A stretch of DNA of 64,000 nt, taken from assembly GCA_016869975.1 (NCBI GenBank), contig VGCZ01000001.1, forward strand, positions 62,001 to 126,000, read 5' to 3'. The notes under the pieces were generated by a model. That model was not told the DNA's origin and searched no databases. It saw nothing but the letters and a program-made list of their open reading frames with translations. This document shows positions 51,284 to 60,072 of this stretch, one piece after another (positions within the stretch are counted from its first letter, which is position 1; each line of letters begins with the position of its first letter). The DNA is from Alphaproteobacteria bacterium. GTDB lineage: Bacteria > Pseudomonadota > Alphaproteobacteria > Reyranellales > Reyranellaceae. The position numbers were made by a program, and so were the translations under genes.

Positions 51284-52426
51284 ATGCTGTTGATCGCGCT
51301 GAAAATGCTGTTTGGGGACCCGATGAAGCTGATCGGGTTGGTCGCCGGCATAGCCTTTTCAACGTTGCTGATGTCGCAACAGGGCGGCTTCTTCATTGGA
51401 CTGATTTCGCGCGCCGCGAACGTGATTTCAGACGCTCGCGAAGCGACGATCTGGGTCATGGATCCCCAGACCGAGACCGTCGAAGGCCCCACCAACATGC
51501 GCGCGACAGAACTCCTGCGGGTGCGCGGCGTCGACGGCGTTCTATGGGCGGTGCCACTGGTCAGGGCTTCGGGCACGATACGGACCGACGACGGGCGCTC
51601 GACCACCGCGTCGTTCATCGGCGTCGACGATGCCAGCCTGGTCGGCATGACGAGCCGTTTTGTCGCCGGCGCCCCGGAGGACCTGCGCAGGCCGGACGCG
51701 ATTGCGATCGACCAACTCGGCTTTGCGCGTTTGTGGCCGGGAGAGCCACTCGAGACTGGCAAGATCCTCGAGGTCAACGACAGGCGCGCCGTCGTCGTCG
51801 CCATCACCGACGCCGCTCCCGGATTCGGCGCGCCGGTCGTCGTCTATGCTCGCTTCTCCCAAGCTCTTGTCTATGTTCCGGGCGGGCGCAATACCCTGTC
51901 CTTCATCTTGGTTCGCCACGTGCCGGAGAGCGACGCCGCAACGGTGGCCCGGCGGATCTCCGAGTCGACCGGCCTGCGCGCCCTGACATCGCCGGCGTTT
52001 CAGCGGGCAACCATCGACTACGTTCTCGCCAATACCGGGATCGCCTTCTCCTTCGGCGTCGTACTCGCTCTGGGCGCAATCGTCGGCGTCCTGGTCTGCG
52101 GGCTCACCTTCACGCTGTTCGTCAACGACAACATCCGGCAGTTCGCCGTGCTGAAGGCGATTGGCGTCTCGAACTTCAGGATTTTCGGCATGGTCGCGAG
52201 CCAGGCCGTCGTGGTGGCCTTTATCGGCTATTCGATCGGCATCTGGCTATCTTCGGCGTTCTTCGACGGCGTCAACCAGCCGCTATCCGACCTCAAGGGC
52301 TTCTGGCTGCCCTGGCAAGTCGCGGCGCTGTCCGCTGCCGCGGTCCTGGCGATCGTCCTCTTGTCCACCGTGCTGAATCTGCGGCGTGTCTTCACGCTCG
52401 ATCCTGCCATCACCTTCCGGGGTTGA
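51284..52426 (+). CDS. ABC exporter permease, DevC-like
   Basis: The 380-residue protein has one N-terminal helix (about residues 13-38), a periplasmic domain of roughly 230 residues and three C-terminal helices with the FtsX-like motif FVNDNIRQFAVLKAIGVSNF. This is the DevC/MacB-type layout. With the ATPase and the HlyD-type protein downstream it should form a tripartite exporter. The three genes are contiguous. Their GC content appears somewhat lower than the surrounding genes. Confidence 0.87.
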   Translation: MLLIALKMLFGDPMKLIGLVAGIAFSTLLMSQQGGFFIGLISRAANVISDAREATIWVMDPQTETVEGPTNMRATELLRVRGVDGVLWAVPLVRASGTIRTDDGRSTTASFIGVDDASLVGMTSRFVAGAPEDLRRPDAIAIDQLGFARLWPGEPLETGKILEVNDRRAVVVAITDAAPGFGAPVVVYARFSQALVYVPGGRNTLSFILVRHVPESDAATVARRISESTGLRALTSPAFQRATIDYVLANTGIAFSFGVVLALGAIVGVLVCGLTFTLFVNDNIRQFAVLKAIGVSNFRIFGMVASQAVVVAFIGYSIGIWLSSAFFDGVNQPLSDLKGFWLPWQVAALSAAAVLAIVLLSTVLNLRRVFTLDPAITFRG

Positions 52427-52430
52427 GACC

Positions 52431-53132
52431 TTGGCTGCCGTCGTCGCCCGCGGACTGTGCAAGCGCTTCGGCCGTGGAGAAACAAGCGAGGTCGTGCTCG
52501 ATCGCACGGACTTCCAAGCCCGCGCCGGCGAAATGACCTTGCTTGTGGGACCTTCGGGCTGCGGCAAAACGACGTTGATCTCTATATTGTCCGCGATGCT
52601 TCGGGCCGACGAGGGAGAGGTCACGGTTTTCGGCACGGACCTCAAGACGCTGGGTGGCCGGGCGCTCAGCCGCTTCCGCGGCGAGACCGTCGGTTTCGTT
52701 TTCCAGCAGTTCAATTTGCTCCCCGCCCTCGACGCCGCCGAGAACGCGGCGGTACCGCTGATCGTGCATGGCATGCCCTCTGGACGCGCCCGCCGTCGGG
52801 CGAGTGAACTGCTCGACTTGCTGGGGCTCGCCGAGAACATGAACAAGTTTCTGCGCGAACTCTCGGGAGGCCAGCAGCAGCGCGTGGCGATCGCGCGCGC
52901 ATTGGTCCATGATCCGAAATTCATCGTGTGCGACGAGCCGACCGCCTCGCTCGACGGCGCATCGGGGAATGCGGTCATGAACCTCCTGCGCAGCCACGCG
53001 GTGCGACCCGATCGCGCGGCGATCGTCGTCACACACGACGAGCGAATTTTCCGCTTCGCGGATCGAATCGCCTTCATGGCCGATGGCAGGGTGATCCGGA
53101 CCGAAGAGCATCCCCGCGACGAGAAGCATTGA
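52431..53132 (+). CDS. ABC exporter ATPase, DevA-like
   Basis: The 233-residue ATPase has Walker A GPSGCGKTT, the Q-loop FVFQQFNLLPALDAAENA, signature LSGGQQQRVAIARAL, Walker B FIVCDEPTASLD and the H-loop VTHDE. The group is LolD/MacB/DevA. The likely start is TTG at 52431, 4 bp after the permease stop; a GTG at 52386 would give an N-terminus overlapping the permease. Its stop overlaps the ATG of the next gene (TGATG). Confidence 0.9.
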   Translation: MAAVVARGLCKRFGRGETSEVVLDRTDFQARAGEMTLLVGPSGCGKTTLISILSAMLRADEGEVTVFGTDLKTLGGRALSRFRGETVGFVFQQFNLLPALDAAENAAVPLIVHGMPSGRARRRASELLDLLGLAENMNKFLRELSGGQQQRVAIARALVHDPKFIVCDEPTASLDGASGNAVMNLLRSHAVRPDRAAIVVTHDERIFRFADRIAFMADGRVIRTEEHPRDEKH

Positions 53133-54295
53133 TGGCCGCCCGCTCCCGCCTGCTCATGTTCGGCCTGCCCGCGCTTGCCGGTATCGCCCTCACCGCCGCG
53201 GTCATGTCGATCATCAACTCGAATTCGCCCGACACGACGGTCGCGCCCCTGAACATGCCGCCGACGGCGCGAGCGCAGGCGCCGTCGACGCCAGCCTCGT
53301 CTTCGCCGCCGCCGACCACTGCGCCGGCGGTTATCGGCGCACTCGGCGCGGTCGAGCCCGCCGACCGAGAGATCGCGGTCGCGACCCGGTTTCCGGGCGT
53401 CGTCACGGAAGTACGCGTGACCGATGGTGACAAGGTGAGAGCGGGAGACGTGCTCTTCGTCATCGATACCGCGCTGGCCACCGTCACCGTCGCCGAACGC
53501 CAACGCGAACTCGAGGTCGCCGAGGCGCGCCTCGCCCAGATCAGGCAGAGGGCGGCGGTGCTTGCCGCGGACGTTGCGATCGCGCGCGGCGTTGCGGCCT
53601 CGGCCGAGGCGGATCTGGACGAAGCCAGCGATCTGGTCCGGATCGCCGGTCAGCTGCAGAGCGGGTCATCGATCACCGAGCGCGAAATGGTCCGTCGCCG
53701 CAACCTGTTGCGCACCGCCGAGGGGCGCCTTGCCGAGGCCAGGGGCCGCCTGGCCCGTGCAGAGGCCGAGTTCGCGCTTTTGAACCCTTTAACCAATGGC
53801 TCGTCTTTCCGCATCGAGGAGGCGACCGTCAACCAGGCGAAGGCGTCACTGGCATTTGCCGTAGCCGAGCTGGATCAACGCACCGTGAGGGCGCCCTCGG
53901 ACGGAACCGTCCTGGCAGTGAACATCCGTCCGGGCGAATTCGCGACCGCCGGCGCGTCGACACCGCCAATTCTGCTGGGCCGGCTCGATCCCCTCCATGT
54001 GCGGGTGGATATCGACGAAGCCGATATCCCGCGGTTCGCTTCCGGCGCCAACGCGGTGGGCCTGCCCCGCGGCGCACCCGACCAACGAATCGCCTTGCGA
54101 TATGTGCGCGCCGAGCCGTTGGTAAAGGCCAAGCGCACCCTCTCGGGACAGAGCAGTGATCGCGTCGATACGCGGGTGCTGCAGGTCGTCTACGCCGTAA
54201 GTCCGCCGACCGCGGGCCTCCGCCCAGGCCAGGTAATCGATGTTTTCATCGACGCCGCGCCCAGGCGTGCGCCGGCCACCCCGACAAAACGCTAA
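53132..54295 (+). CDS. HlyD-family membrane fusion protein, DevB-like
   Basis: The 387-residue protein has an N-terminal transmembrane helix (about residues 7-28), a Pro/Ala-rich linker and a lipoyl half (AVEPADREIAVATRFPGVVTEV). A coiled coil (about 120-215) and the second lipoyl half with RAPSDGTVLAVNIRPGEF follow. It bridges the inner-membrane pump to an outer-membrane channel. No TolC-like gene is nearby, so a shared channel must be used. It overlaps the ATPase gene by one base. Confidence 0.9.
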   Translation: MAARSRLLMFGLPALAGIALTAAVMSIINSNSPDTTVAPLNMPPTARAQAPSTPASSSPPPTTAPAVIGALGAVEPADREIAVATRFPGVVTEVRVTDGDKVRAGDVLFVIDTALATVTVAERQRELEVAEARLAQIRQRAAVLAADVAIARGVAASAEADLDEASDLVRIAGQLQSGSSITEREMVRRRNLLRTAEGRLAEARGRLARAEAEFALLNPLTNGSSFRIEEATVNQAKASLAFAVAELDQRTVRAPSDGTVLAVNIRPGEFATAGASTPPILLGRLDPLHVRVDIDEADIPRFASGANAVGLPRGAPDQRIALRYVRAEPLVKAKRTLSGQSSDRVDTRVLQVVYAVSPPTAGLRPGQVIDVFIDAAPRRAPATPTKR

Positions 54296-54396
54296 GGGCC
54301 CATTCGTGATCTGACAATTCGAGGATGAGCCCGTACCGCGCCATTCGATACAAAGTCGCGCCCCGGCACGCGCCCAGACCGGCTCTACTACCAGCG

Positions 54397-54464
54397 CTGT
54401 CATCCTGAGCGGAGCGATGGATCGAGGCATCGTCCCTGGATCCATCGCCGCGCCCGGAATGACC
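54397..54464. repeat. palindromic repeat, family A
   Basis: This is a 68-bp palindrome, CTGTCATCCTGAGCGGAGCG to GCCGCGCCCGGAATGACCG, between the exporter genes and the molybdopterin oxidoreductase. The last arm ends 22 bp before the next ATG. Confidence 0.8.
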
Positions 54465-54485
54465 GAGTTTCAGGAGCACCAAGCC

Positions 54486-56525
54486 ATGGCCCTCACCGAA
54501 CACGCGAGCGTCTGCACGTTCGACTGCCCCGACACCTGCAGCCTTACGGTCGGCGTCGAGGATGGCCGCATCGTCAAGGTGCGTGGCTCGGAGGCGTTGC
54601 CCTACACGGCGGGCGTGATCTGCAACAAGGTCGCGCACGACACGGCCGCCTTCGTGCAGGGGCCGCAGCGCCTGCGCCATCCGCTGCGCCGCGTCGGCCC
54701 CAAGGGCTCCGGCACGTTCGAGCGCATCACCTGGCAGGCAGCGCTCGACGTGATCCACGGGCGGGTGAGCGAGGTCGTCGCGCGATTCGGCGCGCAGGCG
54801 GTGATACCACTGAACTACGCCGGACCGCACGGCTTCCTCGCCTATGACAGCATGTCCTCGCGCTTCTTCCACAAGCTTGGCGCCACGCAGCTCTACCGGC
54901 AGGCGCTGTGCGGCGGCGTGCGCAGCCAGGCCTGGGCGGGAACCTATGGCGCGGTGCCCGGCTGCCCGCCGGAATTCGTCGAGCACGCCGACCTCAACGT
55001 GATCTGGGGCAACAACGCCACCGTCGCCAATCTCCACGTCGTGCGCGGTGCGCGCATCGCCAAGCGCGGCGGCGGCCGGCTGGTGGTGATCGATCCGCTG
55101 CGTACCAAGATCGCCGAGCAGGCCGACCTGCATCTGGCGCTGTTGCCCGGCACCGACGTGCTGCTTGCGTGGTCGCTGGCCTGCGAACTTGAGCGCACGG
55201 GTGCCTTCGACACGGCGTTTATCGAGAAGCACGTGCTGGGCGCCGAGGACTTCATGGCGCGCGCGCGCCAATGGCCCGCGTCGCGCGCGGCCCAGGCCTG
55301 TGGCCTGCGCGAGGACCAGATCCTCACCTTCGCCCGCTGGCTCGCCGAGTCGAAGCGCCTGGTCATGGCGCCGGGCAACGGGCTGGAGCGCGGCCGCAAC
55401 GGCGGCAGCGGCATCCGCGCGGCGATCACCTTGCCCGCCCTGCTCGGCAAGCTCGGCAAGGGCAGCGGCATCGTGCTGGGCGCCGGCAACGCCTTTCCCA
55501 AGACGCCGGCCAAGCTGCAGCGGCCCGACCTGGCGCCGCCGGGCACGCGCACGCTCAACATCAACGATGTTGGTCGCCATCTCGCCAACGACGATCTCGA
55601 CCCGCCGCTGCGTGCGCTCTTCATCTACAACCACAATCCCGTGGTCGTGCACCCCGACCAGAACCGCATGCGCCGCGGGCTTGCGCGCCCGGAGATCTTC
55701 ACCGTCGGCATCGAGCTCTCGATGACCGAGAGCATGGCCTATTGCGACATCGTGCTGCCGGCGGCGACGCATTTCGAGTACGACGACCTCTACGCCGCCT
55801 ATGGCCATCACTGGCTGCAGCGCGCCCAGGCGGTGATCGCGCCGATCGGCGAGGCGCTGCCCAACACCGAGATATTCCGTCGCCTGGCCGCGCGCTTCGG
55901 CTTCGACGAGCCTTGCTTCAAGGCGAACGACGCCGAGCTGATGGACGACGCCGTCGATGGCGCCGACCGACGGCTGGCGGGCCTGCGGCCGAGCCAGATC
56001 CCGACCACCCAGGCGCTGCGAATGACCGGCCCGGACGGCGCACCGATGTCGCTGTTCGACAACGTCATGCCGGCGACGCCGTCAGGCAAGGTCGAGCTCG
56101 TATCGGAGACGCTGGCGAAGCGCTGGGGCGCGGGCGCGCTGCTGGCGGACTTCCGCCCGCGCGATGGCTCGCATCCGCTGATGCTGATCTCGCCGGCCTC
56201 CGACAAGCGCGTCTCCTCGACGCTCGGCGATCTGCCCGCCTCGAGCGCCGCACCACCGCTGAAAATGAATCCCGCCGACGCCGCACGCCGCGGCCTCACG
56301 AGCGCGCGCGAAGCGCGCGTCTGGAACGACCTCGGCGAGGTGATCCTGCCGCTCGAGGTGACCGACGCCGTGCCGCCCGGTGTCGTCTCCAGCGAGAAGG
56401 GCGCCTGGATATCCACCAGCCGCACCGGCCAGACGATCTCCGCGCTGGTCTCCGCCGACCAACGCGCCGACCTCGCCGAAGGCGCCTGCTTCAACGACAC
56501 CGCCGTCGAGGTCGGCCCGGCGTAA
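54486..56525 (+). CDS. molybdopterin-dependent oxidoreductase (DMSO reductase family)
   Basis: The 679-residue protein has the N-terminal cluster ligands Cys10, Cys14, Cys18 and Cys46 (C-x3-C-x3-C-x27-C, within CTFDCPDTC). It then has the MGD-binding segments GPHGFLAYDSMSSRF, VIWGNNATVANLH and VIDPLRTKIAEQAD, and NHNPVVVHPDQNRM. No Tat signal is present, so it is cytoplasmic. Electron-transfer partners are not encoded nearby. The substrate is unknown. It stands alone downstream of a family A repeat. Confidence 0.92.
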   Translation: MALTEHASVCTFDCPDTCSLTVGVEDGRIVKVRGSEALPYTAGVICNKVAHDTAAFVQGPQRLRHPLRRVGPKGSGTFERITWQAALDVIHGRVSEVVARFGAQAVIPLNYAGPHGFLAYDSMSSRFFHKLGATQLYRQALCGGVRSQAWAGTYGAVPGCPPEFVEHADLNVIWGNNATVANLHVVRGARIAKRGGGRLVVIDPLRTKIAEQADLHLALLPGTDVLLAWSLACELERTGAFDTAFIEKHVLGAEDFMARARQWPASRAAQACGLREDQILTFARWLAESKRLVMAPGNGLERGRNGGSGIRAAITLPALLGKLGKGSGIVLGAGNAFPKTPAKLQRPDLAPPGTRTLNINDVGRHLANDDLDPPLRALFIYNHNPVVVHPDQNRMRRGLARPEIFTVGIELSMTESMAYCDIVLPAATHFEYDDLYAAYGHHWLQRAQAVIAPIGEALPNTEIFRRLAARFGFDEPCFKANDAELMDDAVDGADRRLAGLRPSQIPTTQALRMTGPDGAPMSLFDNVMPATPSGKVELVSETLAKRWGAGALLADFRPRDGSHPLMLISPASDKRVSSTLGDLPASSAAPPLKMNPADAARRGLTSAREARVWNDLGEVILPLEVTDAVPPGVVSSEKGAWISTSRTGQTISALVSADQRADLAEGACFNDTAVEVGPA

Positions 56526-56537
56526 CGGGCGTCGCAG

Positions 56538-56571
56538 CTCCCCCTCTCCCCGCGAGCGGGGAGAGGGAGGG
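56538..56571. repeat. REP-like hairpin, family B
   Basis: CTCCCCCTCTCCCCGC and GCGGGGAGAGGGAG form a long near-perfect stem between the convergent oxidoreductase and yffB genes. Confidence 0.75.
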
Positions 56572-56576
56572 AAACG

Positions 56577-56927
56577 TCACTTCCTCTTGACCGCCGCCGC
56601 GTAGTCGTCCGGCTTGAAGCCGACCAGCAGGCGATCGCCCAGTTCCAGCACCGGCCGCTTGATCATCGCGGGCTGCGCCAGCATCAGCGCGATGGCGCGG
56701 CGTTCGTCGAGGCCGTCGCGATCCTTGTCCGGCAGCTTGCGGAACGTCGTGCCGGCGCGGTTCAGCAGCCGCTCCCAGCCGACTTGGCGCGCCCAGCCTT
56801 CCAGCCGAGCGCGCTCGATGCCGGCCGCCTTGTAGTCGTGGAAGGCGTAGGCCACGCCCGCCGCATCGAGCCAGACGCGCGCCTTCTTCATCGTGTCGCA
56901 GTTCTTGATGCCGTAGATCGTGATCAC
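56577..56927 (-). CDS. yffB: ArsC/Spx-family protein YffB
   Basis: The 116-residue protein opens with a GTG codon and reads YGIKNCDTMKKARVWLDAAG, as in E. coli YffB, with one redox cysteine (Cys10) and no CxxC. GTTFRKLP and MIKRPVLE are the other family marks; the Arg-Pro motif holds the glutathione or arsenate site. A glutathione-dependent thiol reductase role is suggested by the family, not shown. Monocistronic. Confidence 0.9.
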   Translation of the reverse strand: MITIYGIKNCDTMKKARVWLDAAGVAYAFHDYKAAGIERARLEGWARQVGWERLLNRAGTTFRKLPDKDRDGLDERRAIALMLAQPAMIKRPVLELGDRLLVGFKPDDYAAAVKRK

Positions 56928-57110
56928 GCCGCCATTCTCCCGACTCGAGACACCCCGTCCTCGAGAGCGTAGCGACGGCCCCCTCGCCGCGCCACGATCT
57001 CCGCCGTAGGGGCGAGACAAAACACGATGGCCGTAGGCTCGGATGCCCCGATAGCGCGCGCGTAGGCGCGGAAATCGAAGATTCGTGTTGGCGTCGCTAA
57101 AATTACCCGC

Positions 57111-57734
57111 ATGACCGACCATCTCGACGATCCCCCGCTCTCCCCCTCCACCCGGACGTTGACGCCCAGGCAGCGGCGCTTCGTCGCGGAGTACCTCATC
57201 GACTCCAATGCCTCGCAGGCCTTCCTGCGCGCCGGCTACTCGCCGAGGAATTCGCGGCGAGCGGCCTGGCGGCTGATGCGCCTGCCGGCGCTGCGCGCGG
57301 CGATCGAGGCCGGCCAGCAGGAGCTCGCCGCCGCCGCCAAGGTCAGCGCCGAGCGGGTGATCGCCGAATACGTGCGCGTCGCCTTCGCCTCGGTCGACGA
57401 CTATCTCGACATTCGCGAGGACGGCAGCGTGCGGCTCGACCTCGAGAAGGTCCCGCCGGAGAAGCGCGGGGCCATCGCCGATGTACGCGTCGAGGAGCAC
57501 ACGTCACCCGAGGGAGGACGCTCGCGGATCGTCAGGCTGAAGCTGGCGTCGAAGCTCCACGCCCTCGACTCGCTGTCGCGCCATCTCGGCCTGTTCGCGC
57601 CGCGGGCGATAGCGACGGTGACGGCCCGCACGCAGAAGGACGGCGGCGGCGCGGGGCGGGACCTGGCGACGGAATTGCGCGAAGCGCGCGAGCGCATCGC
57701 CGGCTGGGACAGCCGCTTCGCGGACGAGGATTGA
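57111..57734 (+). CDS. phage terminase small subunit
   Basis: The 207-residue protein has the small-terminase opening LTPRQRRFVAEYLIDSNASQ and an HTH-like AFLRAGYSPRNSRRAAWRLM (about residues 17-58) typical of the Terminase_2 family. A second region AFASVDDYLDIREDG and the LHALDSLSRHLGLF end follow. It recognises packaging sites on phage DNA. No other head or tail gene is near. It overlaps the start of the large subunit. Confidence 0.88.
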   Translation: MTDHLDDPPLSPSTRTLTPRQRRFVAEYLIDSNASQAFLRAGYSPRNSRRAAWRLMRLPALRAAIEAGQQELAAAAKVSAERVIAEYVRVAFASVDDYLDIREDGSVRLDLEKVPPEKRGAIADVRVEEHTSPEGGRSRIVRLKLASKLHALDSLSRHLGLFAPRAIATVTARTQKDGGGAGRDLATELREARERIAGWDSRFADED

Positions 57735-59171
57735 GCTTGACCACCATCGATCCCGTCGCCGACGAGGACCTGCGCGCCACCATCCAGGGCTTCGCGCGCG
57801 ATCCGCTGTCCTTCGTGCGCTTCGTCTTTCCGTGGACCAAGAAGGGCGCGCCGCTATCCTGGGAAAAGGGCCCGCGCCCCTGGCAGGAGGCGGTGCTAGT
57901 CGAGATCGGCGAGCGCCTGGAGATCAACGCCGCCTTGAAGAGGAGCAAGCCGATCCACATCGCCGTCGCTTCGGGCCACGGCATCGGCAAGTCGGCGCTG
58001 ATGGCCTGGATCAAGCTCTGGGCGCTGGCGACCTTCGAGGATTCGGTGAGCATGATCACCGCCAATACCGATCAGCAGCTGCGCACCAAGACCTGGCCGC
58101 AGGTCGTGAAGTGGTTCAACCTGATGAACTGCCGGCACTGGTTCAGCCTGACCGAGACGGCGATCGTCAGCCGCGCGCCGGGTCACACCAAGACCTGGCG
58201 CGGCGATCGCGTCACCTGGAACGCGCACAACACCGAGGCGTTCGCCGGCTTGCACAATCTGGGCAAGCGCATCGTGCTGCTGTTCGACGAGGCGAGCGCC
58301 ATCGCCGATCCGATCTGGGAGGTCGCCGAGGGCGCGCTGACCGACGCGGACACCGAGATCATCTGGATCGTCTTCGGCAATCCGACGAAGAACGGCGGCC
58401 GCTTCCGGGAATGCTTCGGCAAGTCGCGCGCGCGTTGGAGCGGGCGGCAGATCGACAGCCGCTCGGTGGCCGGCGTCAACAAGGCGCAGCTCGAGCAATG
58501 GGTGCGCGAGTACCGGCGAGGACAGCGATTTCGTGCGTGTGCGGGTGAAGGGCGAGTTCCCGCGCGTCGGCGACAACCAGTTCATCGGCTCCGACGTGGT
58601 CGAGGCCGCGCGCAAGCGCGTGGTCGCCGCGCAGCCGCACGAGCCGCTGGTGATGGGTGTCGACGTGGCGCGCCATGGCAACGACCGCACGGCGATCGTC
58701 TTGCGCCGCGGCCGCGACGCGCGCGTCATCCCGCCGATCCGCCTGCGCGTGGCCGACCTGATGCAGGTCGCCGCGCGCGTCGCCCACGAGGCGCGCCAGC
58801 ACCGGGTCGACGCGATCTTCGTCGACATGGGCATGGGCGCCGGCGTCGTCGACCGGCTGCGCCAGATGGGCGTGCCCGACGTCTACGGCATCGAGTTTGG
58901 CTCGGCCGGCGACGGCGCGCCGGGAGTCAACAACGTCGCCGGCAACTACGCCAACAAGCGCGCCCAGATGTGGGACAACCTCAAGACCTGGCTGGCCGAC
59001 GCGGCGATCCCCGACGACGCCGAGCTGGCCGAGGACCTGGTCGGCCCGCGCTACGGCTTCAACGCCCGCGACCAGATCCAGCTCGAGCGCAAGGAGGACA
59101 TGAAGAAGCGCGGCCTCGCCTCGCCCGACATGGCCGACGCGCTGGCGCTCACCTTCGCCTTCCGGGTGTAA
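57731..59171 (+). pseudogene. phage terminase large subunit, frameshifted
   Basis: The first part has Walker A ASGHGIGKSALM, Walker B LLFDEASAIAD and the coupling motif IVFGNPTKNGGRFRE. It goes out of frame at about 58513-58514, where one extra C in GAGTACCGGC breaks the frame. From 58515 a +1 frame continues GEDSDFVRVRVKGEFPRVGD, with the RNase H-like nuclease acids in GVDVARHGNDRTAI and MADALALTF, to a stop at 59171. The total would be about 480 residues. Start is TTG at 57731 or 57737. It is either a real pseudogene or a sequencing error at one base. Confidence 0.82.
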
Positions 59172-59263
59172 CAGCGCGCCGTGGTCGAACGCAACGCCCT
59201 GGGCTCCCCGATCGGCCGTCACGCCGTCGAGTACGATATCTTCGCGGAGCTCTGAGTCGACTC

Positions 59264-59298
59264 TTCCCTTCTCCCCGCGAAGGCGGGGAGGAGGAAAG
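59264..59298. repeat. REP-like hairpin, family B
   Basis: CTTCCCTTCTCCCCGC and GCGGGGAGGAGG form the stem after the terminase remnant and before the secreted-protein gene. Confidence 0.7.
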
Positions 59299-59362
59299 GT
59301 GGTGGCTCTTGCCAATCCCGATCGCCATCGGCACCGTCGCAGAGCGTCGCGGGGAGAAGACA

Positions 59363-59953
59363 ATGCGGCTCCTAGTGTCATTCGTCGCCGCCGCCCTGCT
59401 CGCGGGGCCGGCGGACGCGCAGATCGAATCGTGGAAGCAGGTCGGCGGCTGGGACGTGAATGTCGACCGTAGCCTCAAGAATGGCTGCTTCATCCTGTTC
59501 AAGGGCACGCGCGGCACGGTGGTGCGCCTGGGCTTCACCGCCGAGCGCGACATGCACTGGTTCCTGGCGCATGACGACTGGAAGTCGTTGGAGGACGGCA
59601 AGGCCTATGTGACCAGCGTCTCCTTCGACAACGGCGCGCCCTATACCGGGCCGATGAAGGGCAAGGCGATGGGCGGCGCCACGGTCGCGCTCACCGCGAC
59701 TTTCGCCGACGCCGCCGTCTGGAAGCGCTTCCTCGGCGAGTTCATGCGCGGCAACCGCATGCGCGTCACCTATGGCGGCCAGCAGATCGCGCTGCTCAAC
59801 CTGCAGAGCAGCGCCGCCGCCGGCGAAGCGCTGCTCGCCTGCCAGACCTCCTTTGACGGCCGCGCGCCCGGCTCCGGCGCGCCCACCGGCGGCGACCCCT
59901 TCGCGCCGCGCGGTGGCCAGCCGCCGGATCAGAAGGATCCGTTCAAGCGCTAG
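59363..59953 (+). CDS. secreted protein of unknown function
   Basis: The 196-residue protein has a signal peptide cleaved near ADAQ (about residue 20). The mature domain starts ESWKQVGGWDVNVDRSLKNG and has a Cys at about 39 (GCFILF). ARCC-like repeats are absent; the end is a Pro/Gly-rich tail. Patterns such as GGWDVNVD and AVWKRFLGEFMRGN recall the invasion-associated locus B-type beta proteins, weakly. GGGGAGAAG precedes the ATG at 59363. The frame is joined to the terminase shift by read-through only. Confidence 0.72.
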   Translation: MRLLVSFVAAALLAGPADAQIESWKQVGGWDVNVDRSLKNGCFILFKGTRGTVVRLGFTAERDMHWFLAHDDWKSLEDGKAYVTSVSFDNGAPYTGPMKGKAMGGATVALTATFADAAVWKRFLGEFMRGNRMRVTYGGQQIALLNLQSSAAAGEALLACQTSFDGRAPGSGAPTGGDPFAPRGGQPPDQKDPFKR

Positions 59954-60072
59954 CGGATTCCCTGCCCGGCGAAGCGCTCCGGTTGTTGACTCTCTTTCAC
60001 CCGCACGCGCTAATCCGCCCATGCGCCCGCCGCACCGCGGCTGGCTGAACGCAAGACAGACGGAGACCCTTC

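Noticed and set aside
57731-59953. Single fused frame from terminase large subunit to the secreted protein
   Set aside because: The middle part is out-of-frame terminase DNA and a repeat; the secreted protein has its own signal peptide and ribosome site at 59363.
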